DNA from: Grammothele lineata
Lineage: Eukaryota > Basidiomycota > Agaricomycetes > Polyporales > Polyporaceae
Direction: 5' to 3'
Assembly: GCA_002150815.3 (NCBI GenBank)
Contig: NDFF03000018.1
Coordinates: forward strand, 1 to 64,000
Length of the DNA: 64,000 nucleotides
Shown piece by piece: positions 35,825 through 46,603 of the stretch. The number at the start of each line of letters is the position of its first letter. The first letter of the stretch is position 1. Made by a program: the position numbers and the translations under genes. A model generated the notes under the pieces. It was given only the letters and a program-made list of their open reading frames with translations, made no database searches and had not been told where the DNA came from.

Positions 35825-38751
35825 ATGCGACGCATCGCTGCCGTCTTCGCTGGAAAGCGTTCAGACAAGTCCGACGCGGCCTCCACCGCACCCTCCACCA
35901 GGACAGACCGCTCCCAGCATACAACCAAGTCCTCCTCCAAGACGCGCTTCTTTCGCACCATCTCCAGAAAGACAAAGCCCCTCGATCCCGTCGTACAGCG
36001 CCTCAGCAGCACAGACAACCATCCTCCCTCCTCGTCCTCGTCCTCCAGCGGCGCACCCACCACTCCGGACGATGATCGCCGTTCCCTCCTGAGGGCACCC
36101 AAGGCTTGGCTCTCTCAGCCCGCGGACTCGCGTCTTGGTTCGTTCCACACCCTCGACTCCTCCCACGACTCCTCCCGCTTTGTTGTCTCTTCCCGCCCGT
36201 TGGCGGCCTCCCCGTCCACCCTCAACACCGACACCACCGATGATGACCTTTCCGAGGAGTCCTCCGTCGCCCCCGACCTCTCCAGACCACCGGAGCGCTC
36301 GACGCCTCTGACTGCTCTCCATTACCTCTTAGCTCAGACGTCACGCAGCCTCGCCCCTCCTTTTGCCCCTCCGCCGCTCGTTCACGTTCCGGGGTGCCCC
36401 GTCTATCCAAGATCGTCTAATTCTACGCGCGTTCTCCCTCGGCAAGAGAGCCTAGCATCCACCTTGCACCGCACCAGGCTCCAGAGGCGTTTACAAGACT
36501 CCGATCTCAGCTCTTCCGAACTACGCTCCATCGCGCCGTTTGCCGGCCATCGGTCCCCGCCGAGAGCACGCCTCTCCTTGCAGCTCGACGACACGGCCCC
36601 GCGCCCCGGGCACGTCAAACCCCATTCAGCGGGCCTCCGCAGGTGGGCAGACCGCCCGTGCTTCGAGGACAGGATGCTTGTGCTGCTCGCCGAGAATGTC
36701 CCGGCAGGCGTGAGCGGCGAGCCCCTGTGGACGCGTGTGGTGCCCGCGACAGACTGTGGGGTCGCCGCGCTCGAATTCTCCGAGCCCGTGGAGATCCTCG
36801 CGGGCTTCTACGACGAAGAGCTCTCCATGGAGAAGGCACAGGACGCCGCGAGCGACCCTACCCCAGCTGCTCCGTTCCTGGACTCGCTCTTGCGCCTCGA
36901 CACGCAGCTACCGCTTAACTTCTCCGTCACGCTCTCGCGGTCGCCCGTGGACCCCAGCCCGCCCTCTCCTTCCGCTCCGCCAGCCATCACGGTCTCTTCT
37001 CAGCCACCTCCCGTCCCCGTGAAACCGGCACAGTCAGGTCAGTAGTCTTTGTTTCATATTCATCGCCCCGCGGTCGACGCTCAACCTTCGCACTAGCTAT
37101 GCCCACGTCGCAGTCGTCGCGGCCGCAGACGTACAAGGCGACTCCCTCTCCGCTCAGAATGGAGGCCGTCTCAGCGTCGCCCCCCACTCCGAGCGCCGCA
37201 TCTACTGTTAGTTTGCCTTCCCCCGCGAGCGTTCCCACCCCGACGAACGTGTCACTATCACTCGCTTCCCCGCCCCTATCGGCGGCGTCGGCGCCCGCTG
37301 TGCCGCTCAAACCCACGCTCAAGCAGGGCGTCCGGTTTGCCGAGGAGGAGAAGGAGGACGGCGTCCCCCTCGGGTACGTCATGCGCATCAAACAGAAACG
37401 TGAGGAGAAAGCCCGGTTCCTGCAGGCCGAGCGGGAACGGCGCAAGATCGAGGACGAGCGCAGACAACACGAGGAGGAGCGGCGCCGGTGGGAAGAGGAG
37501 CGCGCAAAGTGGGAGCGGGAGCGGCGCGCAATGGACGAGGAGCGCAGGCGGCGCGCGTACGCGGACGAAGTCGCTGCCGCGCGCTCGCGCAGGGAGAGTC
37601 AGCGGCTTGGCTTCAACAGCAACATGACTGGTGAGGGTCTTGCGACGGGCCAGTGGGACCGCGAGCGCAGCCGGCCCGAACCCCAGGCGTTTGGCGGGTC
37701 ATACTCGCGCGCGGCGTACGACCCTGCAGCGGTGCATGCCCCGCGACAGTCGCCGTCCCGCCAGAACTCGGACTCGCCGCTGCCTCTGCCCAGGCCGTCG
37801 AGGCCGCAGGGTGGAGGGTCTGCATCAGGCTCAGGTTCGGGTTCTCCAGCGGACTCGCGCCCGAACAGCGTGTACGGCTCGGGCTCTGGCACCGGTTCAA
37901 GGCCGCCATCGATGTACTCGGCCGTGCCCACGCCGTCTTCGTCGCAGCAAGACATTCGTATCCGGGAACAGCGGGAACGACGCATGAGCGGTAGCCAGAG
38001 CCGCCGCAGCTCTATGGCCTCCGAGAGTGGCGGGTCCTGGCGACACTCGCAGGTGGTCCCCGTCCCCCCGATGCCCTCGATGTGGAACATGAACATGCCG
38101 CAAGTACCCATGTCCGCGATGCCGACGGGCATGCCGCTGCAGTCGATGCAGATGCAGGTGCCTATGTATGGCATGGGCATGGGCATGGACTCGATGCCGC
38201 TCCTCCCGCCCTCGGCGCCGTTCATGATGCAGTCGTACGGGCCTCGCCGACCCTCGAGCCAGAACAGCAACCACCGCCCCGCTCCGCAGCGTTCGCAGAG
38301 CTCGTCGCCTACGATGGGCAGACACAACCCTCTCCCCGCATCAGGCAGCTCGGATCGCGTCAATCGCCTGTCGTCCCATGCCCCCGCGTCCCCAGCGTCC
38401 GCGAGGGCGCCGTCACTCCCGCGATCAGAGGCGAGCCCTCGCTCAGCGCAGAGAGCCGGCCACCATCGCACGTCGAGCGGCGAAATTCCGCAACGTCCGT
38501 CTGCCGCGGGGAACCCCCGCGCGTACGGGGACGATCGGCGGAGCTCGCGGGCCCCCACGGGGGCGCCATCATCCCCAGCACCGGCGTCGACGTCGGGCTC
38601 GCGGCGTCCGACGCCGACGCACAGCGCTTCCATGCCTGCGCACCCGCCACCGTCGTTCAATCAGGCGCGGGCATCGTGGGCGACGCCGCACTCGGGCTTC
38701 GAGAATCTGAGCAGACCGGCGCAGGGCAAGCGACAGACGGTCATTTCGTGA
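35825..38751 (+). CDS. Hypothetical 955-residue low-complexity protein with charged coiled coil
   Basis: Two exons, 35825-37037 and 37097-38751 (59-nt intron, CAGTCAG|gtcagt..cactag|CTATG), give one frame. The N-terminus is basic (MRRIAAVFAGKRSDKSD) and the first 250 residues are Ser/Pro-rich. A better-ordered part spans about 280-385 (RRWADRPCFEDRMLVLLAEN, EPLWTRVVPATDCGVAALEF). Then come a Pro/Ser/Ala linker, LKQGVRFAEEEKEDGVPLGY, and a strongly charged single helix or coiled coil (about residues 500-565, repeats of ERERR and EEERRRWEEER). The rest is Ser/Gly/Pro-rich with a methionine-rich block at about residues 725-785. Proteins of this build are common in agaricomycetes. No enzyme motif. 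I do not know its function. The plus-strand frame is preferred over antisense frames because of the intron and the coiled coil. Confidence 0.7.
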
Positions 38752-41334
38752 CGCCGTGTCGAGTGTCTTCCGTTCATCCTGTCGTCCTGTCCCCCGCCTT
38801 GCCCCGTCACGTTTACCCGTCACACCTTCCCCCTTCCCCGTCACCTCACCTCACGCCATCTCCCACCCGCACCTCCGTCATGAACCTTATCGCATACCAT
38901 CGGACCCCGAACAATAGCAGTAGCACACACATCCCACATCCCCCACCGCCCACCCCGCAATCATAGTACGTACGCTCCCCAAAATCCCCCTAATAATGTC
39001 GGACGTTGGCGCTCGAACCCGCCCATCGTCGCTCATTGATACCTGACCTTTAGTCGTTCGTTTGCCGCATTTTCATCGCTTGCTGCCATGCACCGGCCCC
39101 TGTGTCGTCTTTTTTGTTTCTTGCATTTCTCTTCCAATCGGAATTTATTAACCACCACCACCGTCGCTGTGTCTGTTTGTCCGTCCGTAGTCTTACCCGT
39201 ATTACGAATATACACCGTACGCACCCACGCATGCATTCATCCATACACCCTTTCATTCATCCATTCATTCATCGCCGCCCTTCCCCCGTTTCTATCCTGC
39301 CACGCCCTTGCCGTTCCCCTGGTCTCTCTTGCCTCAGTAGCTAGCGTCGTACATCACCGTGTCGTATTTTTCGTGTACACAATCGCACCGCGCGCGTGCA
39401 CCCGCGCATCACCTCGCACACGGCATTTGGTTTGGACAAGTTCGCCGCGCCTCCCGGCGCCGCTGCACTGCCGCGAGCACGTTCGATGCTTGGAGGTCGG
39501 CGCTGGGGACCATGTACATGCGCACGCTGTCGCTTTGGTCTGCCGCTGTTCGTCGTCGCCGCGGTATCCGGACGTGTCGTCCGTGCGGTCCTCCTCCGCC
39601 GTCTATCCCCGTACGTCATCAGGTGTCTGTCATTATTCCCGTCCCGCGTCTCCGCTGTAGAGTCTCTCAGGTTCTCCGTCCCGATACCGTACAGTACCAG
39701 TAATATCCTTGTAAGAACTCCTTCACGCCCGATCTCCTTCCCTCATTTTCTCCTCTCGCCGTGGTATAGGATTTTTTATCGGGACCCAGTCCCGGATGAG
39801 AAAGTGGTAAGACCAGGCACGGCATGGTTAAACGGGCGTGTGTTCCGACGTCGCGCGTAACGGATTACTTATTGAACACATTTTTCCAGAGCTGCCACTC
39901 GAATGCCGCGCGCAACGTAGGCTGTAGCGACTATCATTCGCGATGATGCTGTACCCAGCTCAGGCCTCACTTTGACCTATCTCACACGTTGAGTGCTGAA
40001 CGCGCGGCGTGGTTCCACAGACCTCAAATGATCTTCTCCGGTTTGAGTTCAATGTTCCGCTCACGAACTCTGCTGCAAGCTTTCTGGAGTTCATTCAGAA
40101 GTTGCCTTAGCATCCCGCGGTAAGTTCATATCGCCTTCGTATCCATTCCTGGTTCTTAATGATTCCACTGGGCAAATCATACGACGCGAGGCTGTGGCAG
40201 GGGGGCGGCATCATGCATATAATCAAATATATGTTGAAGCCCTCATGATAGGTCTCTCCCCCCCCATTCGGATCCCGGATCCCGCAGCTCAGGTTGTACC
40301 TACGGTTACTCTGCTATAATCCTCTTCGATATCTGTCCGTCACTAAGACCAGGAAGCAGTTCCAAAAGCTAAGGAGGCATTCTCCAACTCCACAGAGACC
40401 TGAAGCCACTAACAGAAAGGCTTAGTACTCCGAGCGCCTTTCAATCCAACTCCCAAATCCGCTCTGTCGGGTCATATGCCGCTTTCCTGGAGGCTTGGCT
40501 GCTATAACGAGCTAGCAGCCACGTGTGAGTTTGATACAAATTTTTTCGATTCTTCTACTTACAGGGCCTAGACGCTCCATACACATGTCCAGAAATATTG
40601 AGTGCGTACAACTCGTCTCTAGGATGAGTATGTACGCTGACTGTGCAATGGCACGACGCCCCTGCCAGGGACCGTGTCGAGTCTCCATGAAGCAAACATG
40701 TTCGATTCGGCGTACAGAGAAAGAGACTCTCGTGCCATATGACACTCAGACTTAGTAGCCTCGAAGCCTCTGATCCGATGACAAGTTCATGATAAGGCTG
40801 CCCGAGGGAGGGAGCCAGAGGTACAGGGAAAGGGTTGTGAGGGTATTGGGAGGTAAGTGAATGAGTAGTCAGGGTCTCATCGCGCCTAGAAGACGTTTAC
40901 CAAGATATATTAAAATCGTCGGGGGGATTGGCCGTCCTCGAACGCCTCCCTTCTTGTCCAATGATCCTATGAAATAGTTCAGGCACTGAGAAGTAGGTGT
41001 GGCGTGGCTCCGCAGGCTAGAAGTTATCTTCGCCAGCATGTGTCCAAATTTGAACGTTGTACAATTGAATCGCACGCAGCATATCAGATATATTGAGACC
41101 AGGAGCTGATGCAACTTCGACAGAAAATATTGCTGCCTTTACGACATGCCGGTAGAAGAAACGATTTGAAAACGGGAACGATTGCACATTCTCATGACAG
41201 GGCCCCATACTTGTTCCGTCATGCGCGCCTCAATGTGACGTGAGTACTCAATAACCTCTTGGTACAAGACAATCCAAAGATTGACATTTGCATCTCGCGT
41301 TCCCATATCTCCCCACAGCCAGCACCTCAGTAAC
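38752..41334. other. Gene-poor stretch, 2.6 kb
   Basis: The first 300 bases are C/T-rich 3' flank of the preceding gene. From about 39.9 kb the base composition is more balanced. A short frame after an acceptor-like ccacag (40018-40110) encodes TSNDLLRFEFNVPLTNSAAS then FLEFIQKLP and a stop, and could be the last exon of a decayed gene. The rest shows no supported gene. Confidence 0.4.
39233..39273. repeat. Imperfect ATTC/ATCC microsatellite
   Basis: Repeated cattcatccat units, including a run tcattcatccattcattcat, in the spacer downstream of the 955-residue gene. Confidence 0.6.
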
Positions 41335-43403
41335 ATGGAGGAATATGTCTCTCCTTTCTTTGCCTTCGTTATGCTCCTAGTCATACTGGTCACCACTCGC
41401 ATTCGCTCTCACACCATATGGAGGGCGCGCACTCGAGGGCTTTCTTTACCTCCAGGGCCACAGCCTCTTCCGATAGTAGGCAATCTCTTCAACATGCCTA
41501 CGTACAAACCCTGGTATGCGCTTCAGAAGCTTTCACTGCAATACGGTGAGCATGTTACCACATTCCTTTCAATAACCGGAACTTCTGACTGCTGGGATCC
41601 GTGGTGAAGGTAATGTCATGCATTTCAGATGTCTGGGACAGTCTTTCGTTGTCCTCAGCAATTCGGATGTAATGGACGACCTCCTCAATAAACGGTCATT
41701 CACTACGTCCGATCGCAAGCAGTCACCCCTCATCGAACTGTGTGTCCTTTCTGAACACGATCTTCTCATGTACGCGGTATGCTGATCGCCCACTGTCCGC
41801 AGCTCAGGCCAAGCAGACATGTTTTCTCTCATGCCATATGGTCCACGATGGCGGCGTTATAGGCGTGTCTTTTGGCAATATTTTCACCAGAACGCCTGCT
41901 CGGCATATCGTTCAGTTCAAAGAACTACAACACACATTTTTCTCGACGGGCTTCTGGCCAATCCTGAGCAGGCAGCGGAACTGATTCGGTAGTGCGTAGG
42001 ATTACTCCTACCGTCGGTAAATGAAAGGGCTCAAGTTTATACTGACGTGTGAACGCGGATGACAGCACATTTAGCGCATCAGCTCTCAAAGCCGTGTACG
42101 GCATAGTTGCGGAAGAGAATCACGACAACTTCGTGGATATGCTCGAAACTCAGCTCAAGGCAATCTCCGAGTCTTCTGTCGCAGGAAAGTTCATCGTCGA
42201 ATACATTCCTTTCCTCAAGAAAATACCCGTTTGGTTTCCGGGAGCTCAGTCTCAAAGGCTGTTTAAGAAGTGGCAAGCTGCGAGTGCTGTCGCCATTGAT
42301 GCGCCGTACCAGTATGCAGTGGATCATATGGTGGGCATACCGTTTTGCTCCTTGATGAAGGCTACATTATCTGAGCTACGGCCATTACTAGGATAGTCCT
42401 GTCGTACAAAGGTCGGTGCTTGCGCAGCTCCTCGTGCGAGAAGGCCTTCTTGCGAACGATCCGGTTGTCAAGAACGTTGCTGCAATAGCAGTAGAAGGTG
42501 GCGCTGACACAGTGAGCTAACTATCCACGGTCCTCGGCTTGCCGGATGGGCTTACGTCAGAGACTTCAGACTGTCTCGACCATACAGGGTGCATGCCTCG
42601 CGCTCTCACTCTATCCCGCTGCTCTCAAAGCAGTCCAGGCTGAGCTTGATGCCGTCGTCGGCCCTAATCGCATGCCCGATTTCGACGACGAGAGTGCTCT
42701 CGTCTACATGCGCGCGACAATCATGGAAGCACTCCGGTGGCACAACGTCACGCCGCTCGGCGTTGGACACCTCACGACAGCAGACGAAGAGTTGTGTGGA
42801 TGGTTTGTCCCGAAAGGTACCGTCGTACTTCCGAATATCTGGTATGTGCACTTGTAGCAGATGATGAGGTGATGAACCCAATGAAGAAGCAGGGCATGCA
42901 TGCACGACCCCGTTGTTTATCCCAACCCCGAGCGGTTCAGTCCCGAGAGGTTCATTCGTGACGGCAAGATAGACGAAAGCGTTCCAAGCCCTCTTGATGT
43001 AGTCTTTGGTTTTGGTAGAAGGTGCGTACAGGTCGTCGCTAGCAAGTTCGCTTCTCGTGCACCGATCACGTCCCACATAGAATCTGCCCCGGCCGCTATT
43101 TTGGTCGGGCAGGGCTCTTTATCACTATTGCCTCCATCCTGCATGTCTTCGACATTGCTCCTGCAATCGATGAAGATGGTGCCCCCGTTGAGATCAAGCA
43201 CGAGCAAACGGACGGATTGCTATCGTACGTACTTTGGATATATACACGCATATGCGGCATGCGGCACTGTGAGGCAGGCTGATTTAACTCATAGGTTTCC
43301 TGCGGACTGTCGATGCACGATCAAACCTCGCTCTGCAGAGTCAGCAGCTTTGGTTCGCAAGTATGCTACGATGGCCCGCCGTGAAACCCAAGAACACTTG
43401 TGA
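41335..43403 (+). CDS. Cytochrome P450 monooxygenase
   Basis: ER-bound haem-thiolate oxygenase. The ATG at 41335 gives a membrane anchor (YVSPFFAFVMLLVILVTTRI), then the Pro-rich hinge LSLPPGPQPLPIVGNLF. Later landmarks are MPYGPRWRRYRRVFWQYF (helix C), EGGADTTVSTIQGACLALSL (helix I, GADTT), MRATIMEALRWHNVTPLG (ExxR), NPERFSPERF (PERF) and FGFGRRICPGRYFG (haem-binding Cys). About nine introns join all of these in one frame, for example a 65-nt intron before NVMHFRCLGQSFVVLSNSDV and one splitting W-ACMHDPVVYPNPERF. It looks like the large CYP64-related/O-methylsterigmatocystin oxidoreductase-like group of agaricomycetes. Substrate unknown. No reductase or obvious pathway partner is adjacent apart from the cupin gene downstream. 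Confidence 0.88.
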
Positions 43404-44186
43404 GATTAAGTAGTACTTGTAACATGCTGTTCGGGATAGCCTCGAGGCACTTAAGCAGATGTGGGACTCGCTCTCTATGTACTCACTGGGCCGTGCACAG
43501 TGCACAGCCCAGGCCGGCGCGAATGGGGTAAGTAAGAGGACCGACTGTAGATCTTGGGCGCCACTAGCAGGTGCCAGGATCGCTACGAGCGAATTAACGA
43601 GGGTGTCTCGTCGATCTTTCATAAACGACGGTCGCGACGAACAGCGACGTCTGCTGCGCACATCATATCAACGACACTTCCGTACTTGAGATGAATCTCT
43701 CATACTTATCACTCACGATCCCCACGATCATAGGATTTGGAACTTCCTTAGCTATCAAAATGGAAGTAGAGCCGTTCCCATAACCCATGCCTTTGGGCCA
43801 TTTCGGAGGGTTACGGGTTATGAGAGATTCATCTGCAGTACATGTACGAACTTGGCCACCCCAAAATTGATTGATGGTTGGATTGTCCAGTCGGGCTGTA
43901 TTATGGGGCACATCAACCATACTCGTCTCGGGGTCATCCCCAGCTGGAGTTACGGCCGAAGGCGAGAAGGGTTCGGTCGGCACAAAATGGCGCGTTGCTT
44001 GTCGGGCAATCTAAAGATAGTAGGATGGTGAAAACATGGTCCCCGCTACGGAATGTTCGTAAGAGTAAGCTACAGAATAGAAGTCCGTGAAGAGAGAGGA
44101 AGAGGAAAATTACGTGCTCGGGTAGCCATATCATAGTTGCTCTGGAATCGCCCCACAGCTCTCCCGGCCCTTTAGCAGAACACCGC
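43404..44186. other. Intergenic, P450 and cupin tails, with an inverted repeat and an orphan frame
   Basis: 783 bp between convergent genes. A minus frame at 43663-43983 (106 codons) has non-repetitive composition (NPPKWPKGMGYGNGSTSILI) but no recognised family. Its frame is open upstream across a possible acceptor. A 15-bp inverted repeat lies inside it. Confidence 0.4.
43691..43833. repeat. 15-bp perfect inverted repeat
   Basis: The left arm gatgaatctctcata begins at 43691. Its reverse complement tatgagagattcatc lies at about 43818-43832. The arms are about 113 bp apart. Could be a hairpin, a decayed miniature element, or chance. Confidence 0.5.
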
Positions 44187-45488
44187 TCAGTGACCCGCGA
44201 CGTCGTCGTACTTCTCGTCGGTGGGCACACGCGTACGGCCCGCCATCTCGGGGCGGACGTAGTAGCGGTTCGCGCGTTCAGCTCCACGGCGGCGACGGCC
44301 TACGAGCCAGACCGCACCGAGAACGAGGTAGCCGAGACCCATGACACCGACGACCGCGATGAGCGCGATGAGGACGGTATTTGAGACGTGCGAAGAGCCG
44401 ACGATGGTTGCCGAGTCCTCAGCGATCGCACCGAAGACGTTGCCGGTTTGTACGGATGGGTCGCGCGAGTAGTGCGTCGAGGTCGTGGTCGCGCCGTCGG
44501 GGCCGTACACCTTAGTCGCGCTCGCGGGCCACGTCGATGCGGTCACGGAAGGGAGGGCATTTGCCGAGACGCGGGGCTGACGCTGGTTGGTCGTCTGGCC
44601 CTGGCGCTTGATGCCACACCGGTCAAGGCACTCCTGGCGGCCAAGGGCAAGATTGTCAGGGATCTAAGAAGGAGAGAAATGAGTATATATGCCATAGCTA
44701 GAGGGTTAGATAGGACGCACCATAGCCTCAACCCAAGCAACTTCCTCGACACCAAGGTCACCGAGTGAAGCGGCGACAACGTCAGGGGGAAGACCGAAGT
44801 AGCGCTGAGCCATGGACTCGACACCGGGGTCCTCGTTATTGAGAGCAGCTGTAGATCTGGGGTGAGAAGTGGTAGAAAAAATCGTCTGAACTCTTCTTAC
44901 CAACGAACATGACGGGGTCGCAGAGTTCGTTCTGCTGGTAGTGGATTGAACCCTGGAGGAAGACCTGGGCAGAGCCGGCCTGGAGGGTGTTGAACACAAA
45001 GCGAGCACCATTCTCAGCGATCATGCCGGCCGTAATGGTGCCGTTCACGAGATAGAGCATCTCCGTCGCACGAGGGTGCGTGTGAGGAGTGTTCATGCCG
45101 CATGGCTCCAAGAACCCAAGGGTCATTGCCAGACCTGAACCCATAGAGTTAGAGTCGGCAAGAGCATCTCGGGGCCAGAACATGTGTACTGACCATTGTT
45201 GACAAGGACGGGGAAGTTGGCAACGCTAGCACCGATGGTGGTACCACCGGCAGACTTCGCAGCTGTCGCATTGAAGAAGTTAAAGGTGAACTAGTACGAG
45301 AGCGGCGGTCAACATATTGAAAGATTCTCAGCGGAGAGTGCGGCGCTCACGTCCGAGTCGTTGAGGGCGTTTATACGTTCGACTTGCGTGGCAGCGTTCC
45401 TAAGGGCAGCGAGCTTAACCTCAGCAGGAGAGGCTGCAGCAAAAGCGTAGGCAGCGATTGCCAGGGGGACAAATAGAGACGAGAACAT
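44187..45488 (-). CDS. Germin/spherulin-like cupin with C-terminal membrane anchor
   Basis: The start at 45488 gives a signal peptide (MFSSLFVPLAIAAYAFAAAS). The single cupin domain has motif 1 as HTHPRATEMLYLVNG (His, His, Glu ligands) and motif 2 as QGSIHYQQN (fourth His), so metal binding should be kept. About 240 residues in, the sequence becomes Ser/Thr-rich. It then has a clear transmembrane segment (VLIALIAVVGVMGLGYLVLG, AVWLV), stop-transfer arginines (GRRRRGAERANR) and a cytosolic tail ending DEKYDDVAGH. Fungal germin-like proteins are usually secreted without an anchor. About four introns, one before AALNNEDPGV. Enzyme activity (oxalate oxidase, SOD) cannot be called. Confidence 0.85.
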
Positions 45489-46603
45489 GATAGAAGAAGA
45501 GGGATTACGAGGGAAGTCTTAAAGATAAGAGAAAGGACGAGAGCGGGGTGCCATCCGTCGTTCGTCGATCCTCTCTTTTATCTAGTCGCGGTCATAGGTC
45601 TTTCCCCAGGAGTTCGGTATGTTCGGGGTGCGCTAGAGTGAGACTCGCCCCGATAGGACCCTTGCTCGCTGTCATCAAGGCGCGCTCATGGGCGCACCTG
45701 CGTGCACCGGCCAGGTCGTCGGGCGGCACTCAAGCGCCGTGCTAGCCAAAAACAAGGCCTTGGGCACGGGGCGGACCCCACCCGACGTGGCCGATAGCGA
45801 TGAAGCTCAGGGGGTCGGCCAACCCGCTCTGTACGCGAGCCAGTGAGGCTGCGCGTTCCAGGCGCTGTTATTTGTCTCGCGCGCGCGAGGCCACGGGGGA
45901 GACGCGTCAGAGCGGGAGTTTGCAGGGGCGAATCCGATTCGCTGTTCGGTGTCAATCCTTCTTCTCGGACCCGTAGGGCGTTGAGATCCATCAAAGTCAG
46001 CGCGCAATGGTCGGCTTTTCAGCGCTGATTTTGTTTATGTACGAAGGGCCGTGGCTTGACCGGGAGTTGATAGCGCAATGATGCGTGTGCTGGCACAAGG
46101 AACATGTACGACAGCTTGTACGAAATCTGTACATGTGTTGGCAGTGTTCCGTCGGCGGCGGCGGCGGAAAGGCGGAAGACAAACCGAGCGGGAGGCGCGT
46201 TTATTTCCGACTGTTATTGTGTCGTTGAACAAGAGCGAGGAACGGAGAAGGCGTCACGGAGGGACTCAGGACCATGCGAGAGCCACGTGCAAGACCAATT
46301 CAGGAAGCGCCTCTGAAGTCAGCACAGACCTGTGCAGACCTGTGCCGGCGTGGACTGAACCTGTCGATCCCATTTCATCTCTGTGGCCCGAGGGACGCGT
46401 CAGCACCCGACGCCCGACGTTTGCAAGCTGGTAACCCGACAATCCTCACGCCGAGATGGTCACTAACATCATATTGGGGAGCCATCGTGCCTGACAGACA
46501 TGGAGTTAGCAGAAAACCGGCTATGCGAAGATTCACCAGCGCGCATCTGACGAGGCGGCGACTCACTGGCCATTCACCTGTGGAGTGCTAAATCCATCCA
46601 GAA
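45489..46603. other. Intergenic, upstream of the cupin and downstream of RRN7
   Basis: 1.1 kb with no supported gene. It contains a short direct repeat cagacctgtg cagacctgtg near 46325-46345. Open frames on both strands lack family features. Confidence 0.45.
45577..45583 (-). promoter_or_regulatory. TATA-like element of the cupin gene
   Basis: Reads GATAAAA on the minus strand, about 90 nt upstream of the ATG at 45488. Weak match. Confidence 0.3.

Noticed and set aside
34605..35975. 456-codon minus-strand frame upstream of the 955-residue gene (and 34882-36102)
   Set aside because: Arg/Ala/Gly/Pro low complexity, no motif, and antisense to a C/T-rich leader in GC-rich DNA that lacks stops in several frames.
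37599..38660. 353-codon minus-strand frame inside the 955-residue gene
   Set aside because: Shadow of the plus-strand coding frame. The plus frame has the coiled coil and a clean intron.
38990..39050. Possible tRNA suggested by a gctcgaaccc run
   Set aside because: No matching acceptor stem or anticodon arm could be folded by eye.
39088..39660. 190-codon plus-strand frame in the spacer
   Set aside because: Cys/His/Arg/Ser-rich translation of C/T-rich and microsatellite DNA. No homology pattern.
41335..43403. P450 as a pseudogene
   Set aside because: The landmarks first appeared in different frames, but good splice sites join all of them, including I-helix, ExxR and haem loop, into one frame.
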